A stretch of DNA of 64,000 bases from Ruminococcus sp. (GTDB taxonomy: Bacteria > Bacillota > Clostridia > Oscillospirales > Acutalibacteraceae). The stretch is from assembly GCA_017457155.1 (NCBI GenBank), contig JAFTHZ010000034.1, positions 1 through 64,000 on the forward strand. Reading direction: 5' to 3'. Below the pieces are notes generated by a model, which saw only the letters and a program-made list of their open reading frames with translations, ran no database searches and was not told the DNA's origin. Shown in pieces: positions 1 through 8,862 of the stretch; position 1 is the first letter of the stretch; every line of letters starts with the position of its first letter. A program made the position numbers and the translations under genes.

Positions 1-262
1 TATGAATTCCTTTCTTGAGCCAAAATTAAATAAAATAAATGAAATGATTAAATTATAACAGTAGTAATTAGTAGAGAAGAAGAAAATGTTGAAAAGTCTA
101 ATTTTTCCAGTAATAATCAGAAAAATCATTAAAAAATCATCCTGATGAAAAAATATGACTTTTAAACAAATTGATTTCCGAGGAAATCATGAATAATGAA
201 ATGTTTAAAACACAGATGTTAAAAACTAAAAAAATGTTAAAAACTTAATATAAAAAGAACGT
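1..262. other. AT-rich region downstream of dnaA, probably the dnaA-dnaN intergenic part of the origin
   Basis: No gene is visible here. The stretch is very AT-rich and holds a short direct repeat, the 12-mer atgttaaaaact at about 215-226 and 232-243, with a related atgttgaaaagt near 84-95. In many Firmicutes the dnaA-dnaN gap carries the unwinding element and DnaA boxes. I found no perfect TTATCCACA box on either strand here. An origin role is inferred from position only. Confidence 0.35.
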
Positions 263-1582
263 TTAGTTATTATCTCTTATATTTTTTATGATATCCTCAA
301 CGGTCTCTTTGAGTTTACTGTCTGTCTGCATTTTTTCTTCCATCTTCTTCATTGTGTATACTATGGTTGAGTGATGAAGATCCTGGAATATCTTTCCAAT
401 CTCAGTGTAATGTATTCCGGTCAACTCTCTGATTATGTATATAGCCACCTGGCGGGGTTTTTTGATGGAAGTCTGACGGCTTTTGTTTCCTCTTAAATCA
501 TCTGCAGATACGCCGAAGGTGCGGGCAACTTCTTCGATAACCTTATTGACAGTATGTTCGGGAGAAGAATCATTGTTGAGAATCTCAGAGATAACCTCGC
601 TGACAACTGTCTGGGTTATTTTCTCATTATTAAGAAGATATCTTGCGTTGAGTTTCTTGACAACCCCCTCAAGCTGACGGACATTAGCCTTTATCTTATG
701 GGCTATATATTCTGTCAGCTCATCAGATATGGGGACATTGAGAGAATTTGCTTTTTTCTTGATAATAGCAATTCTTGTCTCAATATCCGGAGGCTGAAGA
801 TCAGCCAGTAGTCCTGATTCAAAGCGTGAGCGGAGTCTGTCATCCAGAACTTTCATATCTTTTGGAGGACGATCAGATATAAGAACAATTTGCTTGTGAT
901 CCTCATAGAGGGCGTTGAATGTATGGAAAAATTCTTCCTGAGTTCTGTCTTTTCCTGCAATAAACTGAACATCATCCACCAGCAGAACATCAGACTGTCT
1001 GTACTTTTGTCTGAACTGCTCTGTTGTAGCATTTCCTATTGCATTGACCAGCTCGTTAATAAATTCGTCTCCCTTAACATAGCAGATTTTCATTTCAGGA
1101 TTATTCTTCTTGATTTCATTACCGATAGCGTAAAGAAGATGGGTTTTGCCCAGTCCTGAACTGCCGTATATCATAAGAGGGTTGTATATTGTGGCGGGCT
1201 TTGCAGCAACTGCTACCGCAGCAGCATGAGCAAAAGTGTTTGATGAACCGACAATGAAATTTGAGAATGTGTATTCATAGATGGAATCTGTATCTATATT
1301 GCTATCCTCTGCAGTTTTATTTTCTTTTTCCTCAGGTGTAATAAAGCATATCTCAAATGTTGTGCCGAAAACAGTCTCAAAAGCTTCATTGAGAAGTACG
1401 CTGTAACATCTTTCCAGAGTATCTTTATGAAAATCACTGGGTACTATCAGAGTGGTCTGACCCTTGTCAAAATCCAGTGATACAGGCTCTATACGATTTA
1501 TCCACATATTATAAGCAACTTCGGTTATCTTACTCTTGCAGTACTCGCAGATAACACCCCAGGCTTCGCTGAAAGAATCCAT
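263..1582 (-). CDS. dnaA: Chromosomal replication initiator protein DnaA
   Basis: DnaA binds DnaA boxes at oriC, melts the origin and loads the replicative helicase. At 439 aa it has the usual length and all four domains: an N-terminal DnaB/DnaD-interaction domain (about 1-90), a short linker, the AAA+ ATPase (about 105-320) with Walker A GSSGLGKTH and Walker B LLVDDVQF, and a C-terminal helix-turn-helix containing the box-recognition signature (LTGIHYTEIGKIF, then DLHHSTI). The ATG at 1582 follows an AGGAGG site. It is divergent from rpmH-rnpA, the standard Firmicute origin arrangement, and dnaN would be expected beyond the left edge. A perfect TTATCCACA lies inside the 5' coding part (1498-1506). 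Confidence 0.98.
   Translation of the reverse strand: MDSFSEAWGVICEYCKSKITEVAYNMWINRIEPVSLDFDKGQTTLIVPSDFHKDTLERCYSVLLNEAFETVFGTTFEICFITPEEKENKTAEDSNIDTDSIYEYTFSNFIVGSSNTFAHAAAVAVAAKPATIYNPLMIYGSSGLGKTHLLYAIGNEIKKNNPEMKICYVKGDEFINELVNAIGNATTEQFRQKYRQSDVLLVDDVQFIAGKDRTQEEFFHTFNALYEDHKQIVLISDRPPKDMKVLDDRLRSRFESGLLADLQPPDIETRIAIIKKKANSLNVPISDELTEYIAHKIKANVRQLEGVVKKLNARYLLNNEKITQTVVSEVISEILNNDSSPEHTVNKVIEEVARTFGVSADDLRGNKSRQTSIKKPRQVAIYIIRELTGIHYTEIGKIFQDLHHSTIVYTMKKMEEKMQTDSKLKETVEDIIKNIRDNN
1498..1506 (+). promoter_or_regulatory. Perfect DnaA-box match inside the dnaA coding region
   Basis: TTATCCACA on the plus strand, equal to the consensus DnaA box, lying in the first 30 codons of dnaA. It is the only perfect match I saw in the first 2 kb. 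It could autoregulate dnaA or be chance, since the bases also encode a Trp-Ile-Asn stretch of the protein. Confidence 0.35.
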
Positions 1583-1606
1583 TTTTATACCTCCTGTTTA
1601 CGTAGA

Positions 1607-1634
1607 ATTTTATCTTAATTTCATACAAAGACAA
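1607..1634 (-). promoter_or_regulatory. Probable sigma-A promoter of dnaA
   Basis: On the minus strand TTGTCT (1629-1634) and TAAAAT (1607-1612) are separated by 16 bases, just upstream of the dnaA ribosome binding site. Confidence 0.55.
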
Positions 1635-1867
1635 TCTTTCACATTTACCATTTTATTTTATCAAAAACAAGAGTAAAAAGCAATCCTTTTTTCGCATTAT
1701 TATAGGTTTTTATTACTATATTTATATGTGCTTTTTTTACATGATTTTTTATTCTGTAAATTGTGTCTCAAAATCTGCATAAATACAAGATATTGTGGCA
1801 TTGAAATAAAGTGATTTTTGAAAATAAAAAAATTCAAAAGAAATACGGATTTCCTTGAAAATTTTTA

Positions 1868-1896
1868 TTGACTCTTGAGAAAAATTAGGTTATAAT
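1868..1896 (+). promoter_or_regulatory. Sigma-A promoter of rpmH operon
   Basis: TTGACT (1868-1873), a 17-base spacer and TATAAT (1891-1896), about 40 bases before the rpmH start. Near-consensus, as expected for a highly expressed ribosomal protein gene. Confidence 0.85.
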
Positions 1897-1935
1897 GCTA
1901 AATTGCAAGGTTATGTATCCGAAAGGAGGATTAAT

Positions 1936-2070
1936 ATGCTTAGAACATATCAACCCAAGAAGCTCCACAGAAAGAAGGAGCATGGCTTCAGAAAGAGAAT
2001 GTCCGACAGAAACGGACGTAAGGTTCTTGCTCGAAGAAGAGCAAAAGGCAGAAAGAGACTTTCTTACTAA
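1936..2070 (+). CDS. rpmH: 50S ribosomal protein L34
   Basis: A component of the large ribosomal subunit. The 44-residue product starts [14 protein letters not shown] and is dense in Arg and Lys; the family is usually 44-46 aa, so it is full length. AAAGGAGG lies just upstream of the ATG. It is the first gene of the origin operon, just before rnpA, as in nearly all Firmicutes, with a near-consensus promoter 40 bases upstream and a hairpin terminator right after the stop that probably reduces transcription into rnpA. Confidence 0.97.
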   Translation: MLRTYQPKKLHRKKEHGFRKRMSDRNGRKVLARRRAKGRKRLSY

Positions 2071-2077
2071 AAGTGAG

Positions 2078-2119
2078 GACCACATTTTTTGTGAAAGAAG
2101 AATGTGGTCTTTCTTTTTA
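2078..2119 (+). terminator. Intrinsic terminator after rpmH
   Basis: Arms GACCACATT (2078-2086) and AATGTGGTC (2101-2109) are followed by a T-rich tract. It separates rpmH from rnpA, probably letting only part of the transcripts read through. Confidence 0.75.
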
Positions 2120-2181
2120 TTTTCAGGAAGTCTTTGATTTGTCAGCTTTGCTGAACTGATTTTTTGGATTCAGGTGGTTTA

Positions 2182-2526
2182 ATGAGTGATATCATCACTT
2201 TGAAAGAGAATCGGGAATTCCGTCGTGCGTACACTCGCGGTCGCTCGTATGTTTCTCCTGACCTCGTAACTTACATCATCAAAAATAATACAAATAACCT
2301 TCGGATCGGTATCACCACCGGAAAGAAAATCGGAAAAGCAGTAGAGCGCAATCGTTCCAAACGAATTATCAGAGCAGCATATTCAAGTTTGTGTGCGGAT
2401 ATCCGTCCAGGATATGACCTGGTATTTGTAGCCAGGGCAAAAACTCCGTACAGAAAGAGCAAGGATATCTATCGCAGTATGAAAAAGCACTTGACAGATG
2501 CAAAAATACTGGAGAAAAGAATATGA
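2182..2526 (+). CDS. rnpA: Ribonuclease P protein component
   Basis: The protein cofactor of RNase P, which removes tRNA 5' leaders together with the RNA subunit. The 114-aa product carries the family features: an N-terminal [16 protein letters not shown] stretch and the RNR-type signature around [17 protein letters not shown]. The open frame extends six codons upstream, but the ATG at 2182 has an AGGTGG four bases away and matches the usual N terminus. It overlaps yidD by 4 bases (ATGA), implying translational coupling. Full length for the family. Confidence 0.96.
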   Translation: MSDIITLKENREFRRAYTRGRSYVSPDLVTYIIKNNTNNLRIGITTGKKIGKAVERNRSKRIIRAAYSSLCADIRPGYDLVFVARAKTPYRKSKDIYRSMKKHLTDAKILEKRI

Positions 2527-2762
2527 AAAAACTGCTTTTATCTTTTATTCGTTTCTACAAAAAGCACATCTCCATACATACGCCTGCTTCGTGTAAATAT
2601 TATCCGACCTGTTCTCAGTACGGATATGAGGCGATAGAGAGATTCGGTGCCTTTAAGGGTACCGCTATGACTATATGGAGAATCTTGCGGTGTAACCCTT
2701 TTTCAAAGGGTGGGTATGACCCTGTACCGCAAAAAAAACAAAAGACCCGAAAGAAAGGTTAA
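2523..2762 (+). CDS. yidD: Membrane protein insertion efficiency factor YidD
   Basis: A small inner-face membrane-associated protein that helps YidC-dependent insertion. The 79-aa product has the conserved Cys-rich core [15 protein letters not shown] and the [14 protein letters not shown] segment of the family, with a basic tail. It starts inside the rnpA stop (4-base overlap) and is followed at once by yidC. Normal length. Confidence 0.95.
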   Translation: MKKLLLSFIRFYKKHISIHTPASCKYYPTCSQYGYEAIERFGAFKGTAMTIWRILRCNPFSKGGYDPVPQKKQKTRKKG

Positions 2763-2766
2763 GCTT

Positions 2767-3678
2767 ATGAATTTTATCGGAGGCATTTTCGGTTATATAC
2801 TTTGGCTCTGCTATGAGCTGGTTCGTAACTATGGCCTTGCTATCTTCATTTTTACTATTATCGCAAAGCTCATCCTCTTCCCCAGTTCCATCAAACAGCA
2901 GAAGACTATGGCAGGTAATGCCCGTCTTCAGGCAAAAATGACAGAGCTTCGTGAAAAATACGGAAACAACAGAGAAAAGCTTAACGAAGAAACCCAGAAA
3001 TTATATGCAAAAGAGGGTGTCAGCCCCTATAGCGGCTGTCTTTCTACTTTACTTCCGATGTTTATTATGATCGGAGTTTTCTATGCAGTTGCTTACCCTC
3101 TCACAAATACTCTGCATCTGGACAAGGCAATGGTCACAGAGGCACAGAAAGCACTGGTTGCAATTCCCGGAATCAATGTGAGTCCCTCTGCTATGTATGG
3201 CGGAGAGATTGATATTCTCAGATATTTCAGCAGCTTTGAGTCTATACAGGCTTGCTTTGAAGGCGCAAGACTCTCTGTAGCAGAAATAAAGGATTTTGCA
3301 ACATCATTTAATTTTACAGGATTGAATCTGCTTGAAATTCCTTCACAAAAAGGTTTTTCACTCTATCTTCTCTTCCCTGTTCTGTGCTTTGTAACTTCTG
3401 TTGCATCACAGTATTTTATGCAGAAATTAAACGGTACAGCAAACTCTCAGCAGGGATGTATGAAGGCAATGATTCTGTTCCTTCCCCTTTTCTCTGCTTA
3501 TCTTGCATATACAGTTCCCGCAGCTGTTGGTTTTTATTGGATCTGCAGCACAGTACTGGGTTTTGTACAGTCCGTAATTATGTTCAAGTATTTCGGACCC
3601 GGAATGATGGTTGCCCGTTCAGAGGCAGCCCGAGTTGCACTGCTTGAGAAGCAGGAGGCAGGAGTTAAGCACCTTTGA
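2767..3678 (+). CDS. yidC: Membrane protein insertase YidC/OxaA
   Basis: Inserts and folds membrane proteins, alone or with SecYEG. About 303 aa, the Gram-positive short form. Visible are a first hydrophobic helix, the cytoplasmic basic hairpin (about 50-90), the conserved helix beginning YSGCLSTLLPMF, and two late hydrophobic segments ending in FYWICSTVLG. No lipobox Cys is seen in the N-terminal region, unlike Bacillus SpoIIIJ. The open frame extends 19 codons upstream into yidD, but the ATG at 2767 places the first membrane segment at the N terminus. A second, divergent YidC domain occurs at 23.2-25.4 kb in a fusion protein. Confidence 0.94.
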   Translation: MNFIGGIFGYILWLCYELVRNYGLAIFIFTIIAKLILFPSSIKQQKTMAGNARLQAKMTELREKYGNNREKLNEETQKLYAKEGVSPYSGCLSTLLPMFIMIGVFYAVAYPLTNTLHLDKAMVTEAQKALVAIPGINVSPSAMYGGEIDILRYFSSFESIQACFEGARLSVAEIKDFATSFNFTGLNLLEIPSQKGFSLYLLFPVLCFVTSVASQYFMQKLNGTANSQQGCMKAMILFLPLFSAYLAYTVPAAVGFYWICSTVLGFVQSVIMFKYFGPGMMVARSEAARVALLEKQEAGVKHL

Positions 3679-3747
3679 TGCAACTCATTTTATTTCTATA
3701 GAAAATAACTACTACACATATAAATTATGATCTAAGAAGGTGACATT

Positions 3748-4539
3748 TTGATTAAAGAAGCAATCGGTATCGGAGAAACCGAGGTTCTTGCCCAGGAGGA
3801 TGCTTGCAGACAGCTGGGAGTTGAGACCTATGAGGCAGAATTCGAGCTTCTTCAGAGAGCAGAGAAAAAGGTTCTCGGTCTGTTTGGCGGTTGTCCCGCT
3901 AAGGTCAGAGCTTTTATCAAGGCTTCCCCTGCAGATGCTGCAGAGGAGTTTCTCAGAGATGTTCTGGGTGCAATGGGCCTGGAGAATATCACTCTTGAAG
4001 TTAAAGAAAACGAAGAAGGCGGAGTCATCATCAACCTTGAGGGTGAGGATGTTGGCTTTGTAATCGGCAGACGTGGTGAGACACTGGATGCACTCCAGTA
4101 TCTGACAGGTCTGGTTGCAAACCACGTAGACAACGCTTATTATAAAGTTACTATCAATACAGGAGACTACAGAGAGAAGAGAGAGAAGACTCTCGAGATC
4201 CTCGGTAGAAAGCTTGCATTCAAGGCAGTCAAGACAGGTTATAAGACAAGTCTGGAGCCTATGAATCCTTATGAGAGAAGAATCATCCACACAGCTGTTC
4301 AGAAAGTGAACGGAGCTACATCATGGAGTGAGGGTGAAAATCTCAACCGTCACGTTGTTATCGGTCCTGATCCTAAGGTATCAAGACCTCGCGGCGGCAG
4401 AGGTCGTGGCGGCAGAGGCGGTTATGACAGACGTCCCAGACGTAACAATAACACAGCTGCAGATCTTGCAGACAAGCCCCAGCGCGCTCCTATCAACGAG
4501 GGCGAGGGTACTGCACTCTACGGCAGAATAGACAAGTAA
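3748..4539 (+). CDS. jag: RNA-binding protein Jag/KhpB (SpoIIIJ-associated)
   Basis: A cytoplasmic RNA-binding protein linked to cell elongation and envelope homeostasis. Domains: Jag N-terminal domain (about 1-50), type II KH domain (about 75-150) with the GxxG loop as IGRRGE, and R3H domain (about 155-220) around PYERRIIHTAV. A C-terminal RGG-rich tail (GGRGRGGRGGYDRR) adds extra RNA-binding potential. The start is TTG at 3748 with AGAAGGTG upstream. It follows yidC, its usual neighbour, and a strong terminator closes the unit. Confidence 0.93.
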   Translation: MIKEAIGIGETEVLAQEDACRQLGVETYEAEFELLQRAEKKVLGLFGGCPAKVRAFIKASPADAAEEFLRDVLGAMGLENITLEVKENEEGGVIINLEGEDVGFVIGRRGETLDALQYLTGLVANHVDNAYYKVTINTGDYREKREKTLEILGRKLAFKAVKTGYKTSLEPMNPYERRIIHTAVQKVNGATSWSEGENLNRHVVIGPDPKVSRPRGGRGRGGRGGYDRRPRRNNNTAADLADKPQRAPINEGEGTALYGRIDK

Positions 4540-4570
4540 ACAGACGACGAGGATTTCACCCGTCGATAGT

Positions 4571-4602
4571 CAGGGCGGCGGTTAGCCGCCCTGTTTTTTT
4601 TT
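4571..4602 (+). terminator. Intrinsic terminator after jag
   Basis: A perfect 9-bp stem CAGGGCGGC / GCCGCCCTG with a 5-base loop, followed by nine T. Confidence 0.9.
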
Positions 4603-4647
4603 AATAAAACTTTTTACATATATCATAATATATCAAAAGGTGACAGT

Positions 4648-6015
4648 ATGAGCGAAAAAACCATTGCCGCCATCAGTACGGCACAGGGCCAGGGCGGAAT
4701 AGGAATTATCAGAATATCTGGAGAAGACGCTATTAAAATTGGAGACAGAGTTTTTTGTGCTGTAAGCGGAAAAACTCTTTCCGAATCCCAAGGATATCGT
4801 GCTCACTACGGAAAGGTAGTGGAAGACGGCGAGATGCTGGATGAGGTCGTGGCTGTTGTTTATCGTGCTCCTCACAGCTATACCGGAGAAGACGTTGTAG
4901 AGCTGTGCTGTCACGGAGGACTTTATATTACCCGACAAATTCTGCGTACGGTGCTCTCACAGGGGGCTGTGCTGGCAGAACCGGGTGAGTTCACCAAGAG
5001 AGCTTTTCTTAACGAAAAAATGGACCTGACAGAAGCTCAGGCTGTCATGGATATTATCTCTGCACAGAGCAGACAGGCTGCCCGTGCGGCAATCAGCACA
5101 AGGACAGGTGCCCTCAGCAGAAGAATAGAATCAATAGTTGACGAGCTTGTCACCCTTGTTGCTCATTTTGTTGCCTGGGCAGATTATCCTGAGGAAGATA
5201 TCCCGGAGATAACAGACGAGGCGCTGACCCGTACATTTTCAAGCGTAAAAGAGCGCATAAACGAACTTCTCAGAGATTATGAGAAGGGGCAGGCAATAAT
5301 CAGAGGAATTGATACGGTTATTGCAGGCAGACCAAATGTTGGAAAATCAACCCTCATGAATCTGCTGTCAGGATATGACAAGAGCATAGTCACAGAGATC
5401 CCCGGTACTACAAGAGATGTGGTTGAAGAAACGGTTATCGTTGGAGATGTGACGTTGAGGTTATCCGATACAGCGGGACTGCGAGATACGGATAATATTG
5501 TTGAGAAGATCGGCGTTGACCGCACAAGAGAGAGACTTTCTTCCTGTGCGCTTGTATTGGCTGTGTTTGATTTCAGTCAGGAGCTGACAGATGAGGACAT
5601 AGAGCTTCTTGGCAGTGTTGGCGATGTTCCTGTTATTGCTATAATTAATAAGACGGATCTGACTCAAAAATTAGATTATAAATATATAGAAGATAAGATA
5701 AAACACGTTGTATATATCAGCGCAAAGAACGGCAGCGGAAAAGACCAGCTGGAAGAGATAATAGCTACTGTCAGCGGAACAAAGGATTTCGATCCTTCTG
5801 TGGGAATTCTTTCAGGAGAGAGACAGAGACAGGCTGCAAGCAAAGCCCTATCTTCAGTAATTGACGCGGAGAATGCACTTCTGTCAGGGTTTTCTTATGA
5901 TGCGGTTACTGTTTGTGTTGAGGATGCCATAGATCATCTGCTGAGCCTTACAGGAGAAAATTCATCTGATGTAGTGCTGGATGAGATGTTCCATACATTC
6001 TGTGTTGGTAAATGA
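4648..6015 (+). CDS. mnmE: tRNA uridine-5-carboxymethylaminomethyl modification GTPase MnmE
   Basis: With MnmG it forms the complex that modifies U34 of certain tRNAs (cmnm5U). The 455-aa protein has the N-terminal tetrahydrofolate-binding domain (about 1-118), helical domain, inserted G domain with P-loop GRPNVGKST near residue 230, switch GTTRD, DTAGL and NKTD, and the C-terminal catalytic Cys motif FCVGK (canonical FC[IV]GK). AAAGGTGA precedes the ATG. A parS site sits in the gap to mnmG, so the modification pair and the segregation system share this locus. Confidence 0.97.
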   Translation: MSEKTIAAISTAQGQGGIGIIRISGEDAIKIGDRVFCAVSGKTLSESQGYRAHYGKVVEDGEMLDEVVAVVYRAPHSYTGEDVVELCCHGGLYITRQILRTVLSQGAVLAEPGEFTKRAFLNEKMDLTEAQAVMDIISAQSRQAARAAISTRTGALSRRIESIVDELVTLVAHFVAWADYPEEDIPEITDEALTRTFSSVKERINELLRDYEKGQAIIRGIDTVIAGRPNVGKSTLMNLLSGYDKSIVTEIPGTTRDVVEETVIVGDVTLRLSDTAGLRDTDNIVEKIGVDRTRERLSSCALVLAVFDFSQELTDEDIELLGSVGDVPVIAIINKTDLTQKLDYKYIEDKIKHVVYISAKNGSGKDQLEEIIATVSGTKDFDPSVGILSGERQRQAASKALSSVIDAENALLSGFSYDAVTVCVEDAIDHLLSLTGENSSDVVLDEMFHTFCVGK

Positions 6016-6031
6016 TGTTTCACGTGAAACA
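6016..6031. promoter_or_regulatory. parS centromere site 1
   Basis: The 16-base palindrome TGTTTCACGTGAAACA exactly matches the ParB binding consensus TGTTNCACGTGAAACA. It lies between mnmE and mnmG. Confidence 0.95.
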
Positions 6032-6065
6032 TCAAAAGTAAATGAAAATCAAAAGGATTTGTAAT

Positions 6066-7970
6066 ATGAGAACTTATCAGGCTGATAAATTTGATATTGC
6101 TGTAATTGGTGCAGGCCATGCAGGTATTGAGGCTGCACTTGCAGGTGCAAGACTGGGCTGCAGTACCGCTATATTCACCATTAATATGGACGCTGTGGGT
6201 AACTGCCCTTGTAATCCTTCTATCGGCGGCACTGCGAAGGGTCACCTCGTAAGGGAGATTGACGCCCTGGGAGGAGAAATGGGCAAAACTGCAGATGAGA
6301 GTTTTCTGCAGATGCGAATGCTCAATCGTGGAAAAGGCCCTGCTGTACACTCTCTGCGTGCACAGATTGACAGACTGAAGTACGCTTCAATCATGAAGCA
6401 TAAGCTGGAGCTTCAGGAGAACCTTCAGCTTCGTCAGGCAGAAATTACAAGCATTGTGCAGACAGACAACGAGGAGTATCCTTGGGAGATCACTACCCGT
6501 ATGGGTGCAGTGCATCAGGTGAAGAAGGTCATTATTGCCACAGGTACATATCTTGGCGGACGGATATTCGTCGGTGAGGTTAGTTATGAGGGCGGACCTG
6601 ACGGAACTTTTGCGGCTACACAACTGGGAGAAAGTCTCAAGAATCTGGGACTTCCTCTGAGAAGATTCAAGACAGGAACCCCTGCGCGAGTACTTCGTTC
6701 CAGTATAGATTTCTCTGAGCTGTCAGAACAGACAGGTGACGAACCTCCCGAGCCTTTCTCTTTTGAGACAGATAACATGGGCGAAAACTCTGTTGTATGT
6801 CATATCAGTTGGACAAACGAAAATACAAAGAAGGTAATACAGGATAACATCCATCGCAGTCCTCTCTACGGAGGAATGATCGAGGGCGTAGGGCCAAGAT
6901 ATTGTCCCAGCCTTGAAGATAAAATTGTGAGGTTCCCTGACAAAGAACGTCATCAGCTGTTTATAGAACCTTGTGGTCTGGATACAGAGGAAATGTATCT
7001 GCAGGGAATGTCATCGTCACTCCCTGAGGAGGTCCAGCTTGAGTTCTATCATACCATCAAGGGTCTGGAGAAAGCAGTGATTATGCGACCTGCCTATGCT
7101 ATTGAGTACGACTGTGTTGATCCTCTTGCGATGACAGCAACGTTAGAGTTCAAGGATTTCAAGGGACTTTACGGTGCAGGACAGTTCAACGGAAGCAGCG
7201 GATACGAAGAGGCGGCTGCTCAGGGACTTGTGGCAGGAGTCAATGCGGCATTAAGTATCAAGGGTGAAGAGCCTCTGATTCTGGAACGTTCTGGCTCATA
7301 TATCGGTACCCTGATTGATGATCTTATCACCAAAGGCACAGCGGAGCCCTACAGAATGATGACATCCCGAAGCGAGTACAGACTTGTGCTCAGACAGGAT
7401 AACGCAGACAAAAGGCTTACTCCCATCGGCAGAAAGATAGGACTTGTGACCGATGCCCGCTGGGAGAGATTCAAGAATAAGCAGGAAGCCATCAAGAATG
7501 AGCTTCATCGTGTCAGAAAGACCACTCTGTCTCCTACAGATGAGCTGAACGCTATTCTTGTTTCACGTGAAACATCTCCTGTCACAACGGGAGTGACCCT
7601 TGGGGACCTGCTTCGTCGACCTCAGATATCTTACGCTGACCTGGAGTCGGTGGATATAAATCGTCCGAATCTCAGTCGGTCTGTTATGGAGCAGGTTGAA
7701 ATAGAGATTAAGTACGAGGGATATATCAAAAAGCAGATGGACAGAGTTGAGCAGATGCAAAGAATGCAGAAGAAAACTCTCCCCGAGAATATAGACTACA
7801 CACAGATATCAGGGCTGAGACTGGAAGCGCAGGAAAAGCTCCAGAAAATCAGACCCCGCGATATCTCTCAGGCATCCAGAATATCAGGAGTATCTCCTGC
7901 GGATGTGAGTGTGCTGATTATCTGGCTCACTCGACACAACAGAGGCAAGACAGAAGGTGATGCAAGGTGA
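6066..7970 (+). CDS. mnmG: tRNA uridine-5-carboxymethylaminomethyl modification enzyme MnmG (GidA)
   Basis: FAD-dependent partner of MnmE in wobble-uridine modification. About 634 aa, normal length. It has the N-terminal dinucleotide fold DIAVIGAGHAGIEAAL, the CNPSIGG motif with the catalytic Cys, a second FAD-site region GLYGAGQFNGSSGYEEA and the C-terminal helical MnmE-binding domain. An ATG also occurs at 6042 but it abuts the parS site and lacks a Shine-Dalgarno; the ATG at 6066 has AAAGGA eight bases upstream. A second parS site is embedded in the coding sequence at 7559-7574, and the stop overlaps the rsmG start. Confidence 0.96.
   Translation: MRTYQADKFDIAVIGAGHAGIEAALAGARLGCSTAIFTINMDAVGNCPCNPSIGGTAKGHLVREIDALGGEMGKTADESFLQMRMLNRGKGPAVHSLRAQIDRLKYASIMKHKLELQENLQLRQAEITSIVQTDNEEYPWEITTRMGAVHQVKKVIIATGTYLGGRIFVGEVSYEGGPDGTFAATQLGESLKNLGLPLRRFKTGTPARVLRSSIDFSELSEQTGDEPPEPFSFETDNMGENSVVCHISWTNENTKKVIQDNIHRSPLYGGMIEGVGPRYCPSLEDKIVRFPDKERHQLFIEPCGLDTEEMYLQGMSSSLPEEVQLEFYHTIKGLEKAVIMRPAYAIEYDCVDPLAMTATLEFKDFKGLYGAGQFNGSSGYEEAAAQGLVAGVNAALSIKGEEPLILERSGSYIGTLIDDLITKGTAEPYRMMTSRSEYRLVLRQDNADKRLTPIGRKIGLVTDARWERFKNKQEAIKNELHRVRKTTLSPTDELNAILVSRETSPVTTGVTLGDLLRRPQISYADLESVDINRPNLSRSVMEQVEIEIKYEGYIKKQMDRVEQMQRMQKKTLPENIDYTQISGLRLEAQEKLQKIRPRDISQASRISGVSPADVSVLIIWLTRHNRGKTEGDAR
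7559..7574. promoter_or_regulatory. parS centromere site 2 (inside mnmG)
   Basis: TGTTTCACGTGAAACA, a perfect match to the consensus, within the mnmG coding region, where it encodes part of LVSRETS. The protein tolerates the site, as in other parS sites embedded in genes. Confidence 0.95.
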
Positions 7971-8677
7971 ATTTTAAGGAAAAACTATCATACGAGGCAG
8001 GGCTTATAGGAATTGAGCTTGACGAGACAGCTCTGGACAAGTTTCAGACATATTATGATATGCTCATAAGCTACAACGAAAAAATGAATCTCACCGCCAT
8101 CACAGCTGAGGACGAGGTTATTGTCAAGCATTTTTGTGATAGCATGTATCTGCTGACAAAGTATGATATAAAGAAAGAGAGCTCCCTGATAGATGTGGGC
8201 ACAGGAGCAGGCTTTCCGGGAATTCCTATGCTGATAGCAAGACCTGATCTGAAGCTTACTTTGCTTGATGGTCTGAACAAAAGACTCACCTTCCTTTCTG
8301 ATGTGCTCCATAAGCTTGGATTTACGGCAGAGCTTGTGCACAGCCGTGCAGAAGAAGCTGCCATGGATACGGATTACAGAGAGAAGTTCGATGTTGTGAC
8401 CTCAAGGGCAGTAGCAAGGCTCAACACCCTCTGCGAGTATTGTCTGCCCTATGTGAAGAAGGGCGGAGTGTTCCTCGCTATGAAGGGTCCCGCAGCCAAA
8501 GAAGAGTTGTCAGAAGCAAAGAACGCTATCGGAATTCTCGGGGGAAAAGTTGTCAGCGCACAGGAATACTCCTTGTCAGACAAAAGCAGCAGAACCTTGG
8601 TTATCATCGAAAAAATCAAGAAAACCCCTGATAAATACCCGAGACACAACTCACAGATAAAAAAGAAACCCTTATAA
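7967..8677 (+). CDS. rsmG: 16S rRNA (guanine-N7)-methyltransferase RsmG (GidB)
   Basis: Methylates G527 of 16S rRNA with SAM. The 236-aa protein shows the Rossmann SAM motif DVGTGAGFPGIP, then LLDGLNKR and VTSRAVA, all typical of the family. The start is GTG at 7967, overlapping the mnmG stop by 4 bases, with AGAAGGTGA upstream. The last 15 residues are basic and extend slightly past the usual end. It lies between mnmG and noc as in Bacillus. Confidence 0.95.
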   Translation: MNFKEKLSYEAGLIGIELDETALDKFQTYYDMLISYNEKMNLTAITAEDEVIVKHFCDSMYLLTKYDIKKESSLIDVGTGAGFPGIPMLIARPDLKLTLLDGLNKRLTFLSDVLHKLGFTAELVHSRAEEAAMDTDYREKFDVVTSRAVARLNTLCEYCLPYVKKGGVFLAMKGPAAKEELSEAKNAIGILGGKVVSAQEYSLSDKSSRTLVIIEKIKKTPDKYPRHNSQIKKKPL

Positions 8678-8682
8678 TAACA

Positions 8683-8722
8683 GAAAAAGCTTCTCTGTAA
8701 TGCAGAGGAGCTTCTTTTTTTC
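8683..8722 (+). terminator. Intrinsic terminator after rsmG
   Basis: The stem AGCTTCTCTG / CAGAGGAGCT (one wobble) has a short loop and is followed by a run of T. It ends the mnmE-mnmG-rsmG unit. Confidence 0.75.
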
Positions 8723-8862
8723 TTCGACATACAATGCCACAGATATTGAGAATAATCAAAAATAATCGCTCAGAACACGACAATATTCTGATATACGGCG
8801 TGTTAGAATATAATCACAGTCAAGGCCACACAGAAACGATCTGAAAATCAGGGGGTGCTCCC

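Larger units (their letters stand above)
1583..1935. other. dnaA-rpmH intergenic region, candidate oriC segment
   Basis: A 353-base AT-rich gap between the divergent dnaA and rpmH genes. It carries outward-facing promoters for both genes at its ends and long A/T tracts in the middle (about 1660-1860). This position is part of oriC in many Firmicutes, but no perfect DnaA box is present here, so the origin role is positional inference. Confidence 0.45.

Noticed and set aside
2164-2181. Upstream start for rnpA
   Set aside because: The six extra codons lack a ribosome binding site and are not part of the conserved protein.
8740-8862. Promoter for noc with TATAAT at 8809-8814
   Set aside because: The -10 is good but the -35 (TTCTGA) is poor, so I did not list it as a feature.
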